DNA of 64,000 bases from an uncultured Bacteroidales bacterium. GTDB lineage: Bacteria; Bacteroidota; Bacteroidia; Bacteroidales; UBA932. The stretch lies in assembly GCA_944326225.1 (NCBI GenBank), contig CALVDI010000001.1, forward strand, positions 105,691 through 169,690. Reading direction: 5' to 3'. The translations under genes and the position numbers were made by a program. Below, in pieces: positions 33,718 to 48,652 of this stretch (its first letter is position 1; every line of letters starts with the position of its first letter). The notes beneath the pieces are model-generated. The model was not told where the DNA came from and ran no database searches. It saw only the letters and a list, made by a program, of their open reading frames with translations.

Positions 33718-35577
33718 ATGTCGCTTCTGGAGAAAATAGACAGCCCCGGGGACATCCGGGGCTTATCTGTCAAACAGCTTGAGACCCTGTGCGGTGAGAT
33801 CAGGCGGTACATGATAGACTGCTGCGCCAGGAATCCGGGACATCTCGGAGCCAGTCTCGGCGCTGTAGAACTTGCCGTAGCCCTACACTATGTCTACAAC
33901 ACCCCCGTCGACAAGATTGTCTGGGACGTGGGGCACCAGGCTTATGCCCACAAGATACTTACCGGACGCAGAGAGGCGTTCATGACCAACCGTACTTACA
34001 AAGGCATCAGCGGATTTCCCAAGATGTCCGAGAGTCCGTTCGACTCCTTCGGCGTGGGCCACTCGTCCACATCCATCTCAGCCGCCCTGGGCATGGCCGT
34101 AGCGGCAAAGCTCTCCGGCAGCGATGAAAAGATAGTAGCCGTAATCGGTGATGGTGCCATGACCGGCGGCATGGCCTTCGAGGGTCTCAACAACGCCGGA
34201 GCGATGAAGACCGATATCCTGGTCATCCTCAACGACAACCACATCTCCATAGACCAGGGCATGGGAGGCCTGCACAGCTACCTGCTGAAAATATCCACAT
34301 CCGAGACGTACAACCGCATAAAGAACCGCGTATGGGACATGATCGGTTCCTCCAGGCTGCGCCGGGGAGTCCAGAAATTCATGTTCAGCACCAAGATGGC
34401 CATACTTAAAAGCGGTTCTCTGTTCGAGTCCTTCGGATTCAGGTACTTCGGGGCCATCGACGGCAACGACATCGGCCAGCTGACCACCACCCTCGCCTCC
34501 CTGCGCAACATCAAGGGGCCCAAACTCCTGCATGTCATCACAAAAAAGGGCAAGGGATACAGGCCGGCCGAGCAGGACCAGACAGTATGGCATGCTCCGG
34601 GTACATTTGACCCTTTGACCGGCAAGCGCAACATACCCGCCTCCGGCACAGCCGCCAGATACCAGGACGTATTCGGAGAGACCCTGCTGGAGCTCGCCAG
34701 GGCCGACAGGAAGATAGTGGCCGTCACACCGGCGATGGCCTCCGGCTGCGGCATGAACATCATGATGAGGGAGATACCCGAAAGGACTTTCGATGTAGGC
34801 ATTGCCGAACAGCATGCCGTCACATTCTCCGCCGGACTGGCCGCCGCCGGACTCCTGCCGTTCTGCAACATCTACTCTTCCTTCATGCAGAGGGCATACG
34901 ACAGCGTCATACACGATGTCGCCCTCCAGAAGCTGAAAGTCATACTCTGCCTTGACCGAGCCGGACTGGTCGGCGAGGACGGAGCCACGCACCACGGAGT
35001 ATTCGACATGGCCGCGTTCCGCCCGATTCCCAATCTCATCATCGCGTCCCCGCTCAACGAACTGGAGCTGCGCAACCTGCTGTACACGGCTGCAAGCGAG
35101 GCAGTGCAGGGTCCTATTATTATAAGGTATCCCCGGGGCACAGGAGAAGGCATACCCTGGCGCAACGTCAACTTCATGCCCATCCCGATAGGAAAGGGCC
35201 AGCTTATACGCAACGGAAGCGATATCGCCATACTCACCATAGGGCCGATAGGAAACCTAGTTGCAGAAGCAGCCGACAAAGCAGCCGCACAGGGAATATC
35301 CGTCCTGCATTACGACATGCGTTTTCTCAAGCCTCTGGACGAAGACATAATGCAGGACGTCTGCTCCAAGGTATCCAGAATCATCACAGTCGAGGACGGC
35401 ACTGTCACAGGCGGCCTGCACGACGCAGTATCCTCCTACGTCTCGGAACACGCCCCGCACATCCGCGTCACCGGCCTGGGAGTCCCCGACCGCTTTGTCG
35501 AACACGGCTCAGTCAGAGAGCTTCGCAGCGAGTGCGGCTTCTCCTCCGACGACATCCTCAAAACAATTGTTCAATAA
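33718..35577 (+). CDS. dxs: 1-deoxy-D-xylulose-5-phosphate synthase
   Basis: 619 residues. This thiamine-diphosphate enzyme makes DXP from pyruvate and glyceraldehyde-3-phosphate for isoprenoid synthesis. HLGASLG and the GDGAMTGGMAFEGLNNAG thiamine motif are intact. The transketolase pyrimidine domain has DVGIAEQHAVTFSAGLA, where the glutamate activates the cofactor. A C-terminal transketolase domain follows. Cotranscription with purA is likely from the spacing. The gene ends just before the strong tRNA promoter. Confidence 0.96.
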   Translation: MSLLEKIDSPGDIRGLSVKQLETLCGEIRRYMIDCCARNPGHLGASLGAVELAVALHYVYNTPVDKIVWDVGHQAYAHKILTGRREAFMTNRTYKGISGFPKMSESPFDSFGVGHSSTSISAALGMAVAAKLSGSDEKIVAVIGDGAMTGGMAFEGLNNAGAMKTDILVILNDNHISIDQGMGGLHSYLLKISTSETYNRIKNRVWDMIGSSRLRRGVQKFMFSTKMAILKSGSLFESFGFRYFGAIDGNDIGQLTTTLASLRNIKGPKLLHVITKKGKGYRPAEQDQTVWHAPGTFDPLTGKRNIPASGTAARYQDVFGETLLELARADRKIVAVTPAMASGCGMNIMMREIPERTFDVGIAEQHAVTFSAGLAAAGLLPFCNIYSSFMQRAYDSVIHDVALQKLKVILCLDRAGLVGEDGATHHGVFDMAAFRPIPNLIIASPLNELELRNLLYTAASEAVQGPIIIRYPRGTGEGIPWRNVNFMPIPIGKGQLIRNGSDIAILTIGPIGNLVAEAADKAAAQGISVLHYDMRFLKPLDEDIMQDVCSKVSRIITVEDGTVTGGLHDAVSSYVSEHAPHIRVTGLGVPDRFVEHGSVRELRSECGFSSDDILKTIVQ

Positions 35578-35590
35578 TTTTTAAAATTGT

Positions 35591-35621
35591 TTTGGTATTT
35601 TTAAGAAAAGATTTATCTTTG
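35591..35621 (+). promoter_or_regulatory. Promoter of the tRNA-tuf cluster
   Basis: TTTG at 35591-35594, a 19-bp spacer and TATCTTTG at 35614-35621 form the best match to the Bacteroidota consensus in the window. It lies 20 bp before the first tRNA. Confidence 0.75.
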
Positions 35622-35641
35622 CAGTCCCAAAAATAAGAGCT

Positions 35642-35715
35642 GCCGATATAGCTCAGTTGGCCAGAGCAGCTGATTTGTAATCAGCGGGTCGTGGGTTCGA
35701 ATCCCTCTATCGGCT
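35642..35715 (+). tRNA. tRNA-Thr (TGT)
   Basis: 74-nt cloverleaf. Acceptor GCCGATA pairs with TATCGGC. The anticodon stem CTGAT/ATCAG holds TGT, and the T loop is TTCGAAT. The discriminator is T and no CCA is encoded. First of a Thr-Tyr-Gly-Thr-tuf run. Confidence 0.95.
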
Positions 35716-35740
35716 CAAGTTCATTGAATGACAACTATAT

Positions 35741-35823
35741 GGGGAGATACCAAAGTGGCCAACTGGGGCAGACTGTAAATCTGCTGGCGCACGCCTTCGG
35801 AGGTTCGAATCCTTCTCTCCCCA
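35741..35823 (+). tRNA. tRNA-Tyr (GTA)
   Basis: 83-nt class II tRNA. Acceptor GGGGAGA pairs with TCTCCCC. The anticodon loop CTGTAAA gives GTA. A long variable arm (GGCGCACGCCTTCGG region) is typical of bacterial tRNA-Tyr. The discriminator is A. Confidence 0.95.
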
Positions 35824-35872
35824 CACATACATGAAGAGGCATCCGCAGAAGATGCCCCGAATGAACGATGGA

Positions 35873-35951
35873 TTTTTCGTTTTTGAAGGGGCAGATTCAA
35901 GGAATGCGAGCGAGAAGCAATGACGCAGAAGATGCCCCTTCAAAACGAAAA
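35873..35951 (+). repeat. Long hairpin with conserved loop core between tRNA-Tyr and tRNA-Gly
   Basis: Arms TTTTTCGTTTTTGAAGGGGC and GCCCCTTCAAAACGAAAAA pair over about 20 bp. They are joined through tandem G-A mismatches to a core that starts TTCAAGG, contains TGCGA and AAGC, and ends ACGCAGAA. The same core sits inside the unrelated hairpin after rpoC (48653-48735). A partial copy, CGCAGAAGATGCCCC, lies at 35844-35858. The 3' arm ends 2 bp before tRNA-Gly, so it may act in tRNA processing. Confidence 0.7.
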
Positions 35952-35953
35952 AG

Positions 35954-36026
35954 GCGGAAGTAGCTCAGTTGGTAGAGCATCAGCCTTCCAAGCTGAGGGT
36001 CGCGGGTTCGAACCTCGTCTTCCGCT
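35954..36026 (+). tRNA. tRNA-Gly (TCC)
   Basis: 73 nt. Acceptor GCGGAAG pairs with CTTCCGC. The anticodon loop TTCCAAG gives TCC, and the T loop is TTCGAAC. The discriminator is T. Confidence 0.95.
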
Positions 36027-36034
36027 CTTAAAAA

Positions 36035-36106
36035 GCCAGTGTAGCTCAGGGGTAGAGCGCTTCCTTGGTAAGGAAGAGGTCATGAGTTCAAATCTCATCA
36101 CCGGCT
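36035..36106 (+). tRNA. tRNA-Thr (GGT) with an acceptor-stem mismatch
   Basis: 72 nt. Anticodon stem CTTCC/GGAAG holds GGT, and T stem ATGAG/CTCAT is intact. Acceptor GCCAGTG faces CACCGGC, leaving A4 opposite C69. All other pairs are normal. The rest of the sequence matches a typical Bacteroidota tRNA-Thr, so the gene is probably functional. It lies 35 bp before tuf. Confidence 0.9.
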
Positions 36107-36141
36107 CAATTTATTATATACATTAAATTAAATCTCACATT

Positions 36142-37329
36142 ATGGCAAAAGAAACTTTCAAAAGGGACAAGCCGCATGTTAACATAGGTACTATCGGCCA
36201 TGTTGACCACGGTAAAACTACTCTTACCGCAGCCATCACCAAGGTACTGGCTGAGAAAGGACTTTCTGAAGTCCGCTCATTCGATTCCATCGACAACGCA
36301 CCCGAGGAGAAGGAGCGTGGTATTACCATTAACACCGCTCATATCGAATATCAGACAGAGACACGTCACTATGCACACGTTGACTGCCCGGGTCACGCCG
36401 ACTATGTGAAGAACATGGTAACAGGTGCTGCTCAGATGGACGGTGCCATCCTCGTAGTTGCCGCTACCGACGGTCCTATGCCCCAGACCCGTGAGCACAT
36501 TCTGCTCGCCCGTCAGGTGAACGTGCCCAGAATCGTTGTGTTCCTGAACAAAGTTGATATCGTTGACGATCCCGAGATGATCGAGCTCGTTGAGATGGAG
36601 GTTCGTGAGCTTCTGAGCTTCTACGGCTTCGACGGTGACAACGCTCCCGTTATCGCAGGTTCCGCTCTCGGTGCCCTCAACGGCGAGCCCAAGTGGGTTG
36701 AGAAGGTTATGGAGCTGATGAACGCAGTTGACGAGTACATCCCCCTGCCTGTACGTGACAACGAGAAGCCTTTCCTGATGCCTATCGAGGACATCTTCTC
36801 CATCACAGGTCGTGGTACTGTTGCTACCGGCCGTATTGAGACAGGTATCGTTAAGGTCGGCGACGAGGTTCAGATCATCGGTCTCGGTGAGGAGCCCAAG
36901 AAGTCAGTCGTTACCGGTGTCGAGATGTTCCGCAAGATCCTCGACGAGGGTGAGGCCGGAGACAACGTAGGTCTGCTCCTCCGCGGTATCGACAAGAAGG
37001 AGATCAAGAGAGGTCAGGTTATCGCTCATCCCGGTACCATCACTCCTCATAAGAGATTCAAAGCCGCTATCTACGTGCTGAAGAAAGACGAGGGTGGCCG
37101 TCACACTCCTTTCCACAACAAATACCGTCCTCAGTTCTTCATCCGTACTCTGGACATCACTGGTGAGATTACTCTCCCTGAAGGAACAGAGATGGTTATG
37201 CCTGGCGACAACGTAGAGATCACAGTTGACCTCATCTACCCTGTAGCTATCAACGAGGGACTCCGTTTCGCTATCCGCGAGGGAGGACGTACAGTCGGTT
37301 CAGGTCAGGTTACAAAGATTCTCGAATAA
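36142..37329 (+). CDS. tuf: Elongation factor Tu
   Basis: 395 residues. It delivers aminoacyl-tRNA to the ribosome. The P-loop GHVDHGKT, the switch motif DCPGHADY with its catalytic histidine, and NKVD are intact. The beta-barrel domains are complete. T is unusually frequent at third positions (GGT, CGT, GTT), as expected for a very highly expressed gene. Cotranscription with the upstream tRNAs is likely, as in thrU-tyrU-glyT-thrT-tufB of E. coli. Confidence 0.98.
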   Translation: MAKETFKRDKPHVNIGTIGHVDHGKTTLTAAITKVLAEKGLSEVRSFDSIDNAPEEKERGITINTAHIEYQTETRHYAHVDCPGHADYVKNMVTGAAQMDGAILVVAATDGPMPQTREHILLARQVNVPRIVVFLNKVDIVDDPEMIELVEMEVRELLSFYGFDGDNAPVIAGSALGALNGEPKWVEKVMELMNAVDEYIPLPVRDNEKPFLMPIEDIFSITGRGTVATGRIETGIVKVGDEVQIIGLGEEPKKSVVTGVEMFRKILDEGEAGDNVGLLLRGIDKKEIKRGQVIAHPGTITPHKRFKAAIYVLKKDEGGRHTPFHNKYRPQFFIRTLDITGEITLPEGTEMVMPGDNVEITVDLIYPVAINEGLRFAIREGGRTVGSGQVTKILE

Positions 37330-37350
37330 TCTCTCATTAGAGTATAACTT

Positions 37351-37379
37351 AAAGGGGGGCTCTATTCGGCCCCCTTTTT
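37351..37379 (+). terminator. Intrinsic terminator after tuf
   Basis: AAAGGGGG and CCCCCTTT form an 8-bp stem around CTCTATTCGG, followed by a T run. It separates tuf from tRNA-Trp by a few bases, so downstream genes need read-through or their own promoter; no clear promoter is seen. Confidence 0.75.
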
Positions 37380-37381
37380 AA

Positions 37382-37452
37382 AGGGACATAGTTCAAGGGT
37401 AGAATAGCGGTCTCCAAAACCGTTGATGGGCGTTCGAATCGCTCTGTCCCTG
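37382..37452 (+). tRNA. tRNA-Trp (CCA)
   Basis: 71 nt. Acceptor AGGGACA pairs with TGTCCCT. The anticodon loop CTCCAAA gives CCA. The T stem contains one G-U pair, and the discriminator is G. It stands between tuf and secE. Confidence 0.95.
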
Positions 37453-37535
37453 CAAGATACCGGATTGTTACGGACCCGGCATTTTAACGACGGCTTAAGG
37501 CAAGCTTCCGGCTGAGAGCCGACAAATAATTAAAA

Positions 37536-37730
37536 ATGAGCAGAATTTCAGTTTACTTCAAAGAGTCGTACAAGGAACTGACCCAGAAAGTCAGCTGGCC
37601 CACATGGAACCAGCTTCAGAGTTCAGCTATTGTAGTGATGGTGGCATCGGTCATCCTCGCTGCGATAATTTTCCTTATGGACTTCGTGTTCAGACATCTT
37701 ATGACCACGATTTACAACTTATTATACTAA
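37536..37730 (+). CDS. secE: SecE, preprotein translocase subunit
   Basis: 64 residues. An amphipathic N-terminus with KESYKELTQKVSWPTWNQLQ, the SecE signature, leads into one membrane helix at about 33-55. It clamps SecY in the translocase. The short single-helix form is usual outside the gammaproteobacteria. nusG starts 4 bp after the stop. Confidence 0.93.
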   Translation: MSRISVYFKESYKELTQKVSWPTWNQLQSSAIVVMVASVILAAIIFLMDFVFRHLMTTIYNLLY

Positions 37731-37734
37731 GGCG

Positions 37735-38289
37735 ATGGCTGAACTTGAGAAGAAATGGTATGTTATCCGGGTCGCCGGAGGTAAAGAGAAAAAAGCCAAG
37801 GAGTACATAGAGAACGAGATAAAGGCTCTCGGACTTGAAAACTACGTGGCTCAGATTCTCATACCTACCGAAAAGATCTATCAGGTAAGAAACGGTAAGA
37901 AAGTAAGCAAGGAGAGCATCTTCTTTCCCGGCTACGTACTTATCGAAGCACACCTGACAGGTGAGCTCCAGCATATCATCCGCAATGTGCCCCACGTATC
38001 CGGGTTTCTCACGGAAAGACAGGGAAAGGACAAGGAGCCGATCCCTCTCAGACCTGCTGAGATCAACCGCATCCTCGGCATAGTGGATGAGCAGCTTGAG
38101 CAGGACGAGGAGAACATAACTCCCTTCGTTATCGGAGAAGCAGTCAAGATTACCGACGGACCGTTCAACGGTTTCGACGGCACTATTGAGGAGATTCTCC
38201 AGGATAAGAAGAAACTCAAGGTCATGGTCAAGATCTTCGGTCGTAAGACTTTGTTGGAACTGAATTTCGTTCAAGTAGTTAAAGAATAA
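37735..38289 (+). CDS. nusG: Transcription factor NusG
   Basis: 184 residues. The N-terminal NGN domain begins [20 protein letters not shown]. The C-terminal KOW motif is in [20 protein letters not shown]. It binds RNA polymerase and links it to Rho or the ribosome. It sits in the conserved order secE-nusG-rplK. Confidence 0.96.
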   Translation: MAELEKKWYVIRVAGGKEKKAKEYIENEIKALGLENYVAQILIPTEKIYQVRNGKKVSKESIFFPGYVLIEAHLTGELQHIIRNVPHVSGFLTERQGKDKEPIPLRPAEINRILGIVDEQLEQDEENITPFVIGEAVKITDGPFNGFDGTIEEILQDKKKLKVMVKIFGRKTLLELNFVQVVKE

Positions 38290-38303
38290 ATCAAGTAGTA
38301 ATT

Positions 38304-38750
38304 ATGGCTAAAGAAATTGCCGCATTTATTAAATTGCAGATAAAAGGCGGCGCCGCAAATCCTTCACCTCCAGTAGGACCGGCCCTCGGTTCGAAGGGTG
38401 TGAATATCATGGATTTCTGCAAACAATTCAATGCCCGTACTCAGGACAAAGCCGGAAAGGTGCTGCCTGTAATTATTACAGTCTACAGTGACAAATCCTT
38501 TACTTTTGTTGTAAAGCAGCCCCCTGTTGCCGTACAGATCAAAGAAGCCGCCAAGCTCGCCAAAGGCTCATCCGAGCCCAACCGCAGCAAGGTAGGTTCC
38601 CTCACCTGGGATCAGGTAAAGGCCATCGCTCAGGACAAGATGCCTGATATGAACGCCTTCACCCTGAAATCTGCGATGAAGATGGTAGCCGGTACTGCCA
38701 GAAGTATGGGTGTTACAGTAACGGGAACATTTCCTGAAGATATAAAATAA
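38304..38750 (+). CDS. rplK: 50S ribosomal protein L11
   Basis: 148 residues. The N-terminal proline-rich [11 protein letters not shown] segment and the C-terminal rRNA-binding domain are present, ending in the [11 protein letters not shown] signature. It forms the GTPase-associated centre with L10 and L7/L12. rplA follows after 9 bp. Confidence 0.97.
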   Translation: MAKEIAAFIKLQIKGGAANPSPPVGPALGSKGVNIMDFCKQFNARTQDKAGKVLPVIITVYSDKSFTFVVKQPPVAVQIKEAAKLAKGSSEPNRSKVGSLTWDQVKAIAQDKMPDMNAFTLKSAMKMVAGTARSMGVTVTGTFPEDIK

Positions 38751-38759
38751 TCACACGCT

Positions 38760-39461
38760 ATGAGTAAATTGACAAAAAACCAGAAGACAGCTGAAGAGAA
38801 AGTTGATTTCGGGAAACAGTACAGACTCCTGGAGGCATGCAGACTGGTAAAGGAGACAAACTACGCCAAGTTTGACGCATCCGTGGATCTCGCTGTACGT
38901 CTCGGCGTCGACCCCCGTAAGGCCAACCAGATGGTGCGTGGCGTCGTGACACTTCCGCATGGAACAGGAAAGGTTACCCGCGTACTTGTTCTCTGTACCC
39001 CCGATAAGGAAAACGAAGCCCGTGAGGCTGGCGCTGACTATGTCGGTTTGGACGAATTCGTCGAGAAGATCAAGGGAGGCTGGACTGATGTCGATGTGAT
39101 CATCTGTACTCCTTCTGTCATGGGTAAGGTCGGAGCCCTCGGCCGCATCCTCGGTCCCCGTGGCCTGATGCCCAACCCCAAGACAGGTACGGTGACCATG
39201 GAGATCGGCAAGGCTGTCAAGGAAGTTAAGGCCGGTAAGATCGACTTCAAGGTAGACAAGACCGGAATCATTCACGCAGCTGTCGGCAAGGTATCCTTCA
39301 GTGCCGAGCAGCTTGCCGAGAACGCCCTGGAACTCCTCAACACAATCGTCAAACTGAAACCTCAGTCCCTGAAAGGTACTTATGTGAAGAGCATCTTCAT
39401 CTCTTCCACCATGAGCCCCGGTATTTGCATAGATTCCAAAACTTTCAGTGCTGCTGAATAA
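38760..39461 (+). CDS. rplA: 50S ribosomal protein L1
   Basis: 233 residues, full length. The L1 signature [18 protein letters not shown] is intact. L1 binds the mobile stalk of 23S rRNA near the exit site, and in other bacteria it also represses its own operon. I did not identify its mRNA target here. rplJ starts 12 bp after the stop, so there is no room for a classic L10 leader between the two genes. Confidence 0.97.
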   Translation: MSKLTKNQKTAEEKVDFGKQYRLLEACRLVKETNYAKFDASVDLAVRLGVDPRKANQMVRGVVTLPHGTGKVTRVLVLCTPDKENEAREAGADYVGLDEFVEKIKGGWTDVDVIICTPSVMGKVGALGRILGPRGLMPNPKTGTVTMEIGKAVKEVKAGKIDFKVDKTGIIHAAVGKVSFSAEQLAENALELLNTIVKLKPQSLKGTYVKSIFISSTMSPGICIDSKTFSAAE

Positions 39462-39473
39462 TATTAGAGTATC

Positions 39474-39998
39474 ATGAGAAAAGAGGAAAAAGCACAGATT
39501 ATAGAACAGGTTGCGGCTCAGCTTTCTGAGACCCCCAACTTCTATGTAACCGATATATCGGGTCTCAACGCGGAAAACACATCAGCTCTCCGCAGAGCAT
39601 GCTTCGAGAAGGAGATCAAGCTGATGGTCGTAAAGAACACTCTCTTCATCAAGGCTCTTGAGCGTATTGAAGGAGAGGCTGTAGAGGCCATCAAGCCAGT
39701 AATGGAAGGCTCTTCCGCCATTATGTTCACCACCACCCCCAACACACCCGCCAAGCTCATCAAGGAATATGGTGAGAAAATGGGCAAGCCGGTGCTGAAG
39801 GGAGCGTATGTTCAGGATTGCGCCTACATCGGCGCTGAGAACCTCGAAGTTCTCGTCAACATCAAGTCCCGTGAGGAACTCATCGGTGACATCATCGGTC
39901 TGCTGCAGTCTCCTGCACGCAACGTTATCTCCGCTCTGCAGGCTTCTGCCGGCGGCAAGATCGCAGGACTGGTCAAGACCTTATCGGAAAAAGAATAA
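39474..39998 (+). CDS. rplJ: 50S ribosomal protein L10
   Basis: 174 residues. The N-terminal rRNA-binding domain contains FYVTDISGLNAENTSALRR. The C-terminal helix, which binds L7/L12 dimers, ends VISALQASAGGKIAGLVKTL. It is the stalk base. The start lies directly after rplA with AGT ATC spacing and no Shine-Dalgarno site. Confidence 0.96.
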   Translation: MRKEEKAQIIEQVAAQLSETPNFYVTDISGLNAENTSALRRACFEKEIKLMVVKNTLFIKALERIEGEAVEAIKPVMEGSSAIMFTTTPNTPAKLIKEYGEKMGKPVLKGAYVQDCAYIGAENLEVLVNIKSREELIGDIIGLLQSPARNVISALQASAGGKIAGLVKTLSEKE

Positions 39999-40030
39999 AA
40001 ATAAAACAAACAATTTAATAATTAGAAATC

Positions 40031-40408
40031 ATGGCAGATATCAAAAAATTTGCGGAAGAATTAGTTAACCTCACAGTTAAAGAAGTTCAGGAACTCGCAC
40101 AGGTTCTGAAAGAGGAATATGGTATTGAACCTGCAGCAGCTGCTGCAGTAGCAGTAGCCGCTCCCGCAGCCGGCGGAGCAGCAGCAGAGGCTGAGCAGAC
40201 CCAGTTCGATGTTATCCTGACATCAGCAGGACAGGCCAAACTCCAGATCGTAAAGGTCGTTAAGGAGATCACCGGTCTCGGTCTGAAGGAAGCTAAGGAG
40301 CTTGTAGACAAGGTTCCCGCTCCCGTTAAGGAGAAAGTGTCCAAAGCTGAGGCTGAACAGGTAAAAGCACAGCTCGAAGAAGCCGGCGGAGAAGTTGAAG
40401 TTAAATAA
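40031..40408 (+). CDS. rplL: 50S ribosomal protein L7/L12
   Basis: 125 residues. The N-terminal dimerisation domain and a flexible Ala-rich hinge (about 36-54) precede the C-terminal factor-binding domain, which carries [20 protein letters not shown]. Four copies or more bind L10. A strong hairpin follows, so expression relative to rpoB is probably set by partial termination. Confidence 0.97.
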   Translation: MADIKKFAEELVNLTVKEVQELAQVLKEEYGIEPAAAAAVAVAAPAAGGAAAEAEQTQFDVILTSAGQAKLQIVKVVKEITGLGLKEAKELVDKVPAPVKEKVSKAEAEQVKAQLEEAGGEVEVK

Positions 40409-40439
40409 ACATACTCTATCCCGCTGACGGGAATAATTC

Positions 40440-40473
40440 AGGTTTAGAGTCCCTCAGGGCTCTAAACCTTTTT
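40440..40473 (+). terminator. Attenuator-like hairpin between rplL and rpoB
   Basis: AGGTTTAGAGTCC and GGGCTCTAAACCT pair over 13 positions (one G-U) with a CTCA loop, followed by TTTTTG. A smaller TCCCG/CGGGA hairpin lies at 40419-40432. Because rpoB and rpoC must be read through it, partial termination is the likely role, as in the E. coli rplL-rpoB gap. Confidence 0.75.
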
Positions 40474-40513
40474 GTCGTTTTTTTAAGTTTATCTTCAACC
40501 AAAACCGGACACA

Positions 40514-43500
40514 ATGGCGCAAAACCTTAACAATCAACGTATTTCATTTGCATCTTCCAAGACTCTTCTCGATTATCCCGATTTCTTGGAGGTACAGCTG
40601 AAGTCATTTAGAGATTTCTTCCAGCTGGACACAACACCTGAAAACCGCCGCAATGAAGGACTGTTCAAAGTATTCCAGGAAATCTTCCCCATCACTGATA
40701 CCAGAAACAATTTCGTTCTGGAATTTGTGGATTATTTCATCGACCCGCCACGCTATTCGGTAGATGAGTGCCTTGACAGAGGACTTACTTACAGCGTACC
40801 TCTGAAGGCTAAACTGAAACTATACTGTACGGATCCAGAGCACGAGGACTTCGACACATCCATTCAGGATGTATATCTGGGGACTATCCCGTACATGACT
40901 GAGAGAGGCACCTTCGTCATCAACGGTTCGGAGCGCATCGTCGTATCACAGCTCCACCGCTCGCCGGGCGTATTCTTCGGACAGAGCATACACGCCAACG
41001 GCACCAAGCTGTATTCGGCCAGAATCATCCCTTTCAAGGGTTCGTGGATTGAGTTCGCGACAGACATCAACAACGTCATGTACGCGTACATCGACCGCAA
41101 GAAGAAGCTGCCGGTCACGACACTGCTCAGGGCCATAGGATTCGAGAGTGACAAAGAGATCCTCGACATCTTCGGACTTGCACGCGAAGTGCAGGCCACC
41201 AAGGAAGAGCTTACAAAGAATATCGGTTCCAAGCTCGCCGCCCGCGTCCTCAAGACATGGAACGAGGACTTCGTGGACGAGGACACCGGAGAGGTAGTAT
41301 ACATCGAAAGGAACCAGATCGTAGTAGACCGCGAAACCATTCTGGACGAGAGCAATATCGACGACATCATCGACGCTGGCGTCAACACTATCCTGCTCCA
41401 CAGGGACGATGTGGATCTGAGTGACTACACCATCATATTCAACACCCTCCAGAAAGACGTCTGCAACTCGGAAAAAGAGGCCGTCTTCTACACTTACAGA
41501 CAGTTGCGCAACTCTGAACCGCCTGACGAGGCCACAGCCCGCGACGTGATCGACAAGCTGTTCTTCTCCGACAAGCGCTACGACCTCGGTGAGGTGGGAC
41601 GCTACCGTCTCAACCGCAAACTGGGCCTTACCACTCCGGCAGACGTAAGGGTCCTGACCAAACAGGATATCATAGAGATCATCAAGTATCTTATCCAGCT
41701 GATCAACAACAAAGCCGCCATTGATGACATAGACCACCTGAGCAACCGCCGCATCAGGACTGTAGGAGAGCAGCTGGCCAACCAGTTCAGCGTCGGACTC
41801 ACCCGTATGGCCCGTACCATCAGGGAGAGAATGAACGTGAGGGACAATGAGGTCTTCGTTCCCACCGACCTCATCAACGCCAAGACCCTCTCGTCCGTGA
41901 TCAACTCCTTCTTCGGCACCAGCCAGCTGTCCCAGTTCATGGACCAGACCAATCCCCTGGCCGAGATGACACACAAGCGCCGTCTGTCAGCCCTCGGTCC
42001 CGGCGGTCTCTCCAGAGACAGGGCAGGCTTCGAGGTTCGTGACGTACACTACACCCATTACGGCCGTCTCTGCCCTATCGAGACTCCCGAGGGACCGAAC
42101 ATCGGTCTGATATCCTCGCTCTGCGTATACGCCCGGATCAATGATCTCGGCTTCATCGAGACCCCTTATAGAAAAGTGGAGAACGGAAAGGTGGACATGA
42201 CATCCGAAGGATGCGTATACATGAGCGCAGAAGAGGAGGAAGACAAGATGGTGGCCCAGGCCAACATCCACCTTGATGACGAGGGTAATATCCTCGACGA
42301 GCGCATAAGCTGCCGTAAAGAGGCCGACTTCCCTGTCGTAACCAAAGAGCAGGTACACTATATGGACGTGGCCCCCAACCAGATAGCATCCATAGCAGCT
42401 TCGCTGATCCCGTTCCTGGAGCATGACGACGCCAACCGTGCCCTCATGGGATCCAACATGATGCGCCAGGCTGTGCCCGTCATCCGCCCCGAGGCACCTA
42501 TCGTCGGCACCGGTCTGGAAAAAGCAGTAGCCCGCGACTCCCGCACACAGGTTGTGGCCGAGAGAGATGGCGAGGTAGTGTACGTGGATGCCCGCGAGAT
42601 CCATGTCAAGTACGACCGCACCGAAGCGGAGAAGTTCGTAAGCTTCGCTCCGGATGTGACTGTATACCATCTGCCCCTCTACAGGAAGACCAACCAGAGT
42701 ACATCCATCCACCTGAAGCCCATCGTGAGAAAAGGCGAGAGAGTACATCCCGGACAGGTACTTACCGAAGGCTACGCCACACAGGGCGGAGAGCTCGCTC
42801 TCGGACGCAACCTGAAAGTGGCCTTCATGCCCTGGAAAGGATACAACTTCGAGGATGCCATCGTACTCTCAGAAAGGATTCTGCGCGAGGATATCTTCAC
42901 ATCCATCCACGTGGATGAGTACATCATGGAAGTGCGCGACACCAAGCGCGGAATGGAGGAACTGACCTCGGATATTCCCAACGTCAGCGAGGACGCCACC
43001 AAGGATCTGGATGAGCACGGAATCATCAGGGTCGGCGCACATGTCGAACCCGGTGACATTCTCATCGGTAAGATTACTCCTAAGGGAGAGAGCGATCCCT
43101 CACCCGAGGAGAAACTCCTGAGGGCCATCTTCGGAGACAAGGCCGGTGACGTGAAGGACGCATCCCTGAAAGCATCCCCTTCCCTCTCCGGAACCATCAT
43201 CGGCAAGAGACTCTTCTCCCGCGTGGCCAAGGAACCGGGCAAGAGAGGGAAAAATGCTCCCAAGGAAGAGATTGTAAGGGCCGAGGAAGACTTCACTGAG
43301 AAGACCACAGCTCTCCGCAAGCTCTTCATAGACAAGCTTGTCACCCTCACCAAGGACCGCAAGAGCAACGGTGTGTGGGATCTATACGAGACAGAGCTTG
43401 TCCCCAAGGGCACGGCATTCACACGCGCCATACTCGAGAACATCAAGTACGAGGATGTCAATCCGGCCAAATGGACTTCTGACAAGACCGCCAACAGCCA

Positions 43501-44332
43501 GATCAAGACCCTCATCAACAACTACCTTATAGCATATAAGGAATACGACGCTGAGCTCAAGCGTATCAAATACAACCTCACCATCGGAGACGAGCTTCCC
43601 TCCGGCATCATGCAGCTTGCCAAGGTGTATGTGGCCAAGAAGAGGAAGATCCGCGTAGGTGACAAGATGGCCGGACGTCACGGTAACAAGGGTATCGTGG
43701 CCAAGGTTGTCAAGGACGAGGATATGCCTTTCCTCGATGACGGAACCATCGTGGACATCGTCCTCAACCCTCTGGGTGTGCCTTCGCGTATGAACCTCGG
43801 ACAGATTTACGAGACCGTGCTCGGATGGGCCGGCAAGGAACTCGGCCTGAAGTTCAGCACCCCGATCTTTGACGGAGCTTCCCTCGACCAGATCTGCGAG
43901 TACACCGACAAGGCCGGTCTGCCCCGCTACGGAAAGACCCGTCTTCGCGACGGCGGCTCCGGAGAGTATTTCGACCAGCCTGCGACTGTCGGCGTGATCT
44001 ACATGATCAAGCTGGGCCACATGGTGGACGACAAGATGCACGCCCGTTCCATCGGTCCCTACTCCCTCATCACCCAGCAGCCCTTGGGAGGTAAGGCACA
44101 GTTCGGAGGCCAGCGTTTCGGAGAGATGGAGGTATGGGCCCTCGAGGCATTCGGAGCTTCCAATGTCCTGCAGGAGATCCTCACCATCAAGTCCGACGAT
44201 GTCACGGGACGCTCGCGCGCATACGAGGCCATCGTCAAGGGCGACCCCATGCCGACCCCCGGCATCCCCGAGTCCCTCAACGTGCTGCTGCATGAGCTGC
44301 GTGGCCTGGGCCTGAGCATTAAATTAGATTAA
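40514..44332 (+). CDS. rpoB: RNA polymerase beta subunit
   Basis: 1272 residues. The rifampicin pocket reads [20 protein letters not shown] and continues [11 protein letters not shown]477, H487 and S492 correspond to E. coli D516, H526 and S531, all in the susceptible state. The [12 protein letters not shown] active-site region and the C-terminal clamp contact [15 protein letters not shown] are intact. rpoC follows after 31 bp. Confidence 0.98.
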   Translation: MAQNLNNQRISFASSKTLLDYPDFLEVQLKSFRDFFQLDTTPENRRNEGLFKVFQEIFPITDTRNNFVLEFVDYFIDPPRYSVDECLDRGLTYSVPLKAKLKLYCTDPEHEDFDTSIQDVYLGTIPYMTERGTFVINGSERIVVSQLHRSPGVFFGQSIHANGTKLYSARIIPFKGSWIEFATDINNVMYAYIDRKKKLPVTTLLRAIGFESDKEILDIFGLAREVQATKEELTKNIGSKLAARVLKTWNEDFVDEDTGEVVYIERNQIVVDRETILDESNIDDIIDAGVNTILLHRDDVDLSDYTIIFNTLQKDVCNSEKEAVFYTYRQLRNSEPPDEATARDVIDKLFFSDKRYDLGEVGRYRLNRKLGLTTPADVRVLTKQDIIEIIKYLIQLINNKAAIDDIDHLSNRRIRTVGEQLANQFSVGLTRMARTIRERMNVRDNEVFVPTDLINAKTLSSVINSFFGTSQLSQFMDQTNPLAEMTHKRRLSALGPGGLSRDRAGFEVRDVHYTHYGRLCPIETPEGPNIGLISSLCVYARINDLGFIETPYRKVENGKVDMTSEGCVYMSAEEEEDKMVAQANIHLDDEGNILDERISCRKEADFPVVTKEQVHYMDVAPNQIASIAASLIPFLEHDDANRALMGSNMMRQAVPVIRPEAPIVGTGLEKAVARDSRTQVVAERDGEVVYVDAREIHVKYDRTEAEKFVSFAPDVTVYHLPLYRKTNQSTSIHLKPIVRKGERVHPGQVLTEGYATQGGELALGRNLKVAFMPWKGYNFEDAIVLSERILREDIFTSIHVDEYIMEVRDTKRGMEELTSDIPNVSEDATKDLDEHGIIRVGAHVEPGDILIGKITPKGESDPSPEEKLLRAIFGDKAGDVKDASLKASPSLSGTIIGKRLFSRVAKEPGKRGKNAPKEEIVRAEEDFTEKTTALRKLFIDKLVTLTKDRKSNGVWDLYETELVPKGTAFTRAILENIKYEDVNPAKWTSDKTANSQIKTLINNYLIAYKEYDAELKRIKYNLTIGDELPSGIMQLAKVYVAKKRKIRVGDKMAGRHGNKGIVAKVVKDEDMPFLDDGTIVDIVLNPLGVPSRMNLGQIYETVLGWAGKELGLKFSTPIFDGASLDQICEYTDKAGLPRYGKTRLRDGGSGEYFDQPATVGVIYMIKLGHMVDDKMHARSIGPYSLITQQPLGGKAQFGGQRFGEMEVWALEAFGASNVLQEILTIKSDDVTGRSRAYEAIVKGDPMPTPGIPESLNVLLHELRGLGLSIKLD

Positions 44333-44363
44333 GTATAGTATTTGATTAATAGAATTCCAACAT

Positions 44364-48632
<4,269 letters not shown>

Positions 48633-48652
48633 CAGCTACAACTGACCTACTG

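Noticed and set aside
39462-39473. A ribosomal L10 leader before rplJ
   Set aside because: Only 12 bp separate rplA and rplJ, too little for the known leader structure.
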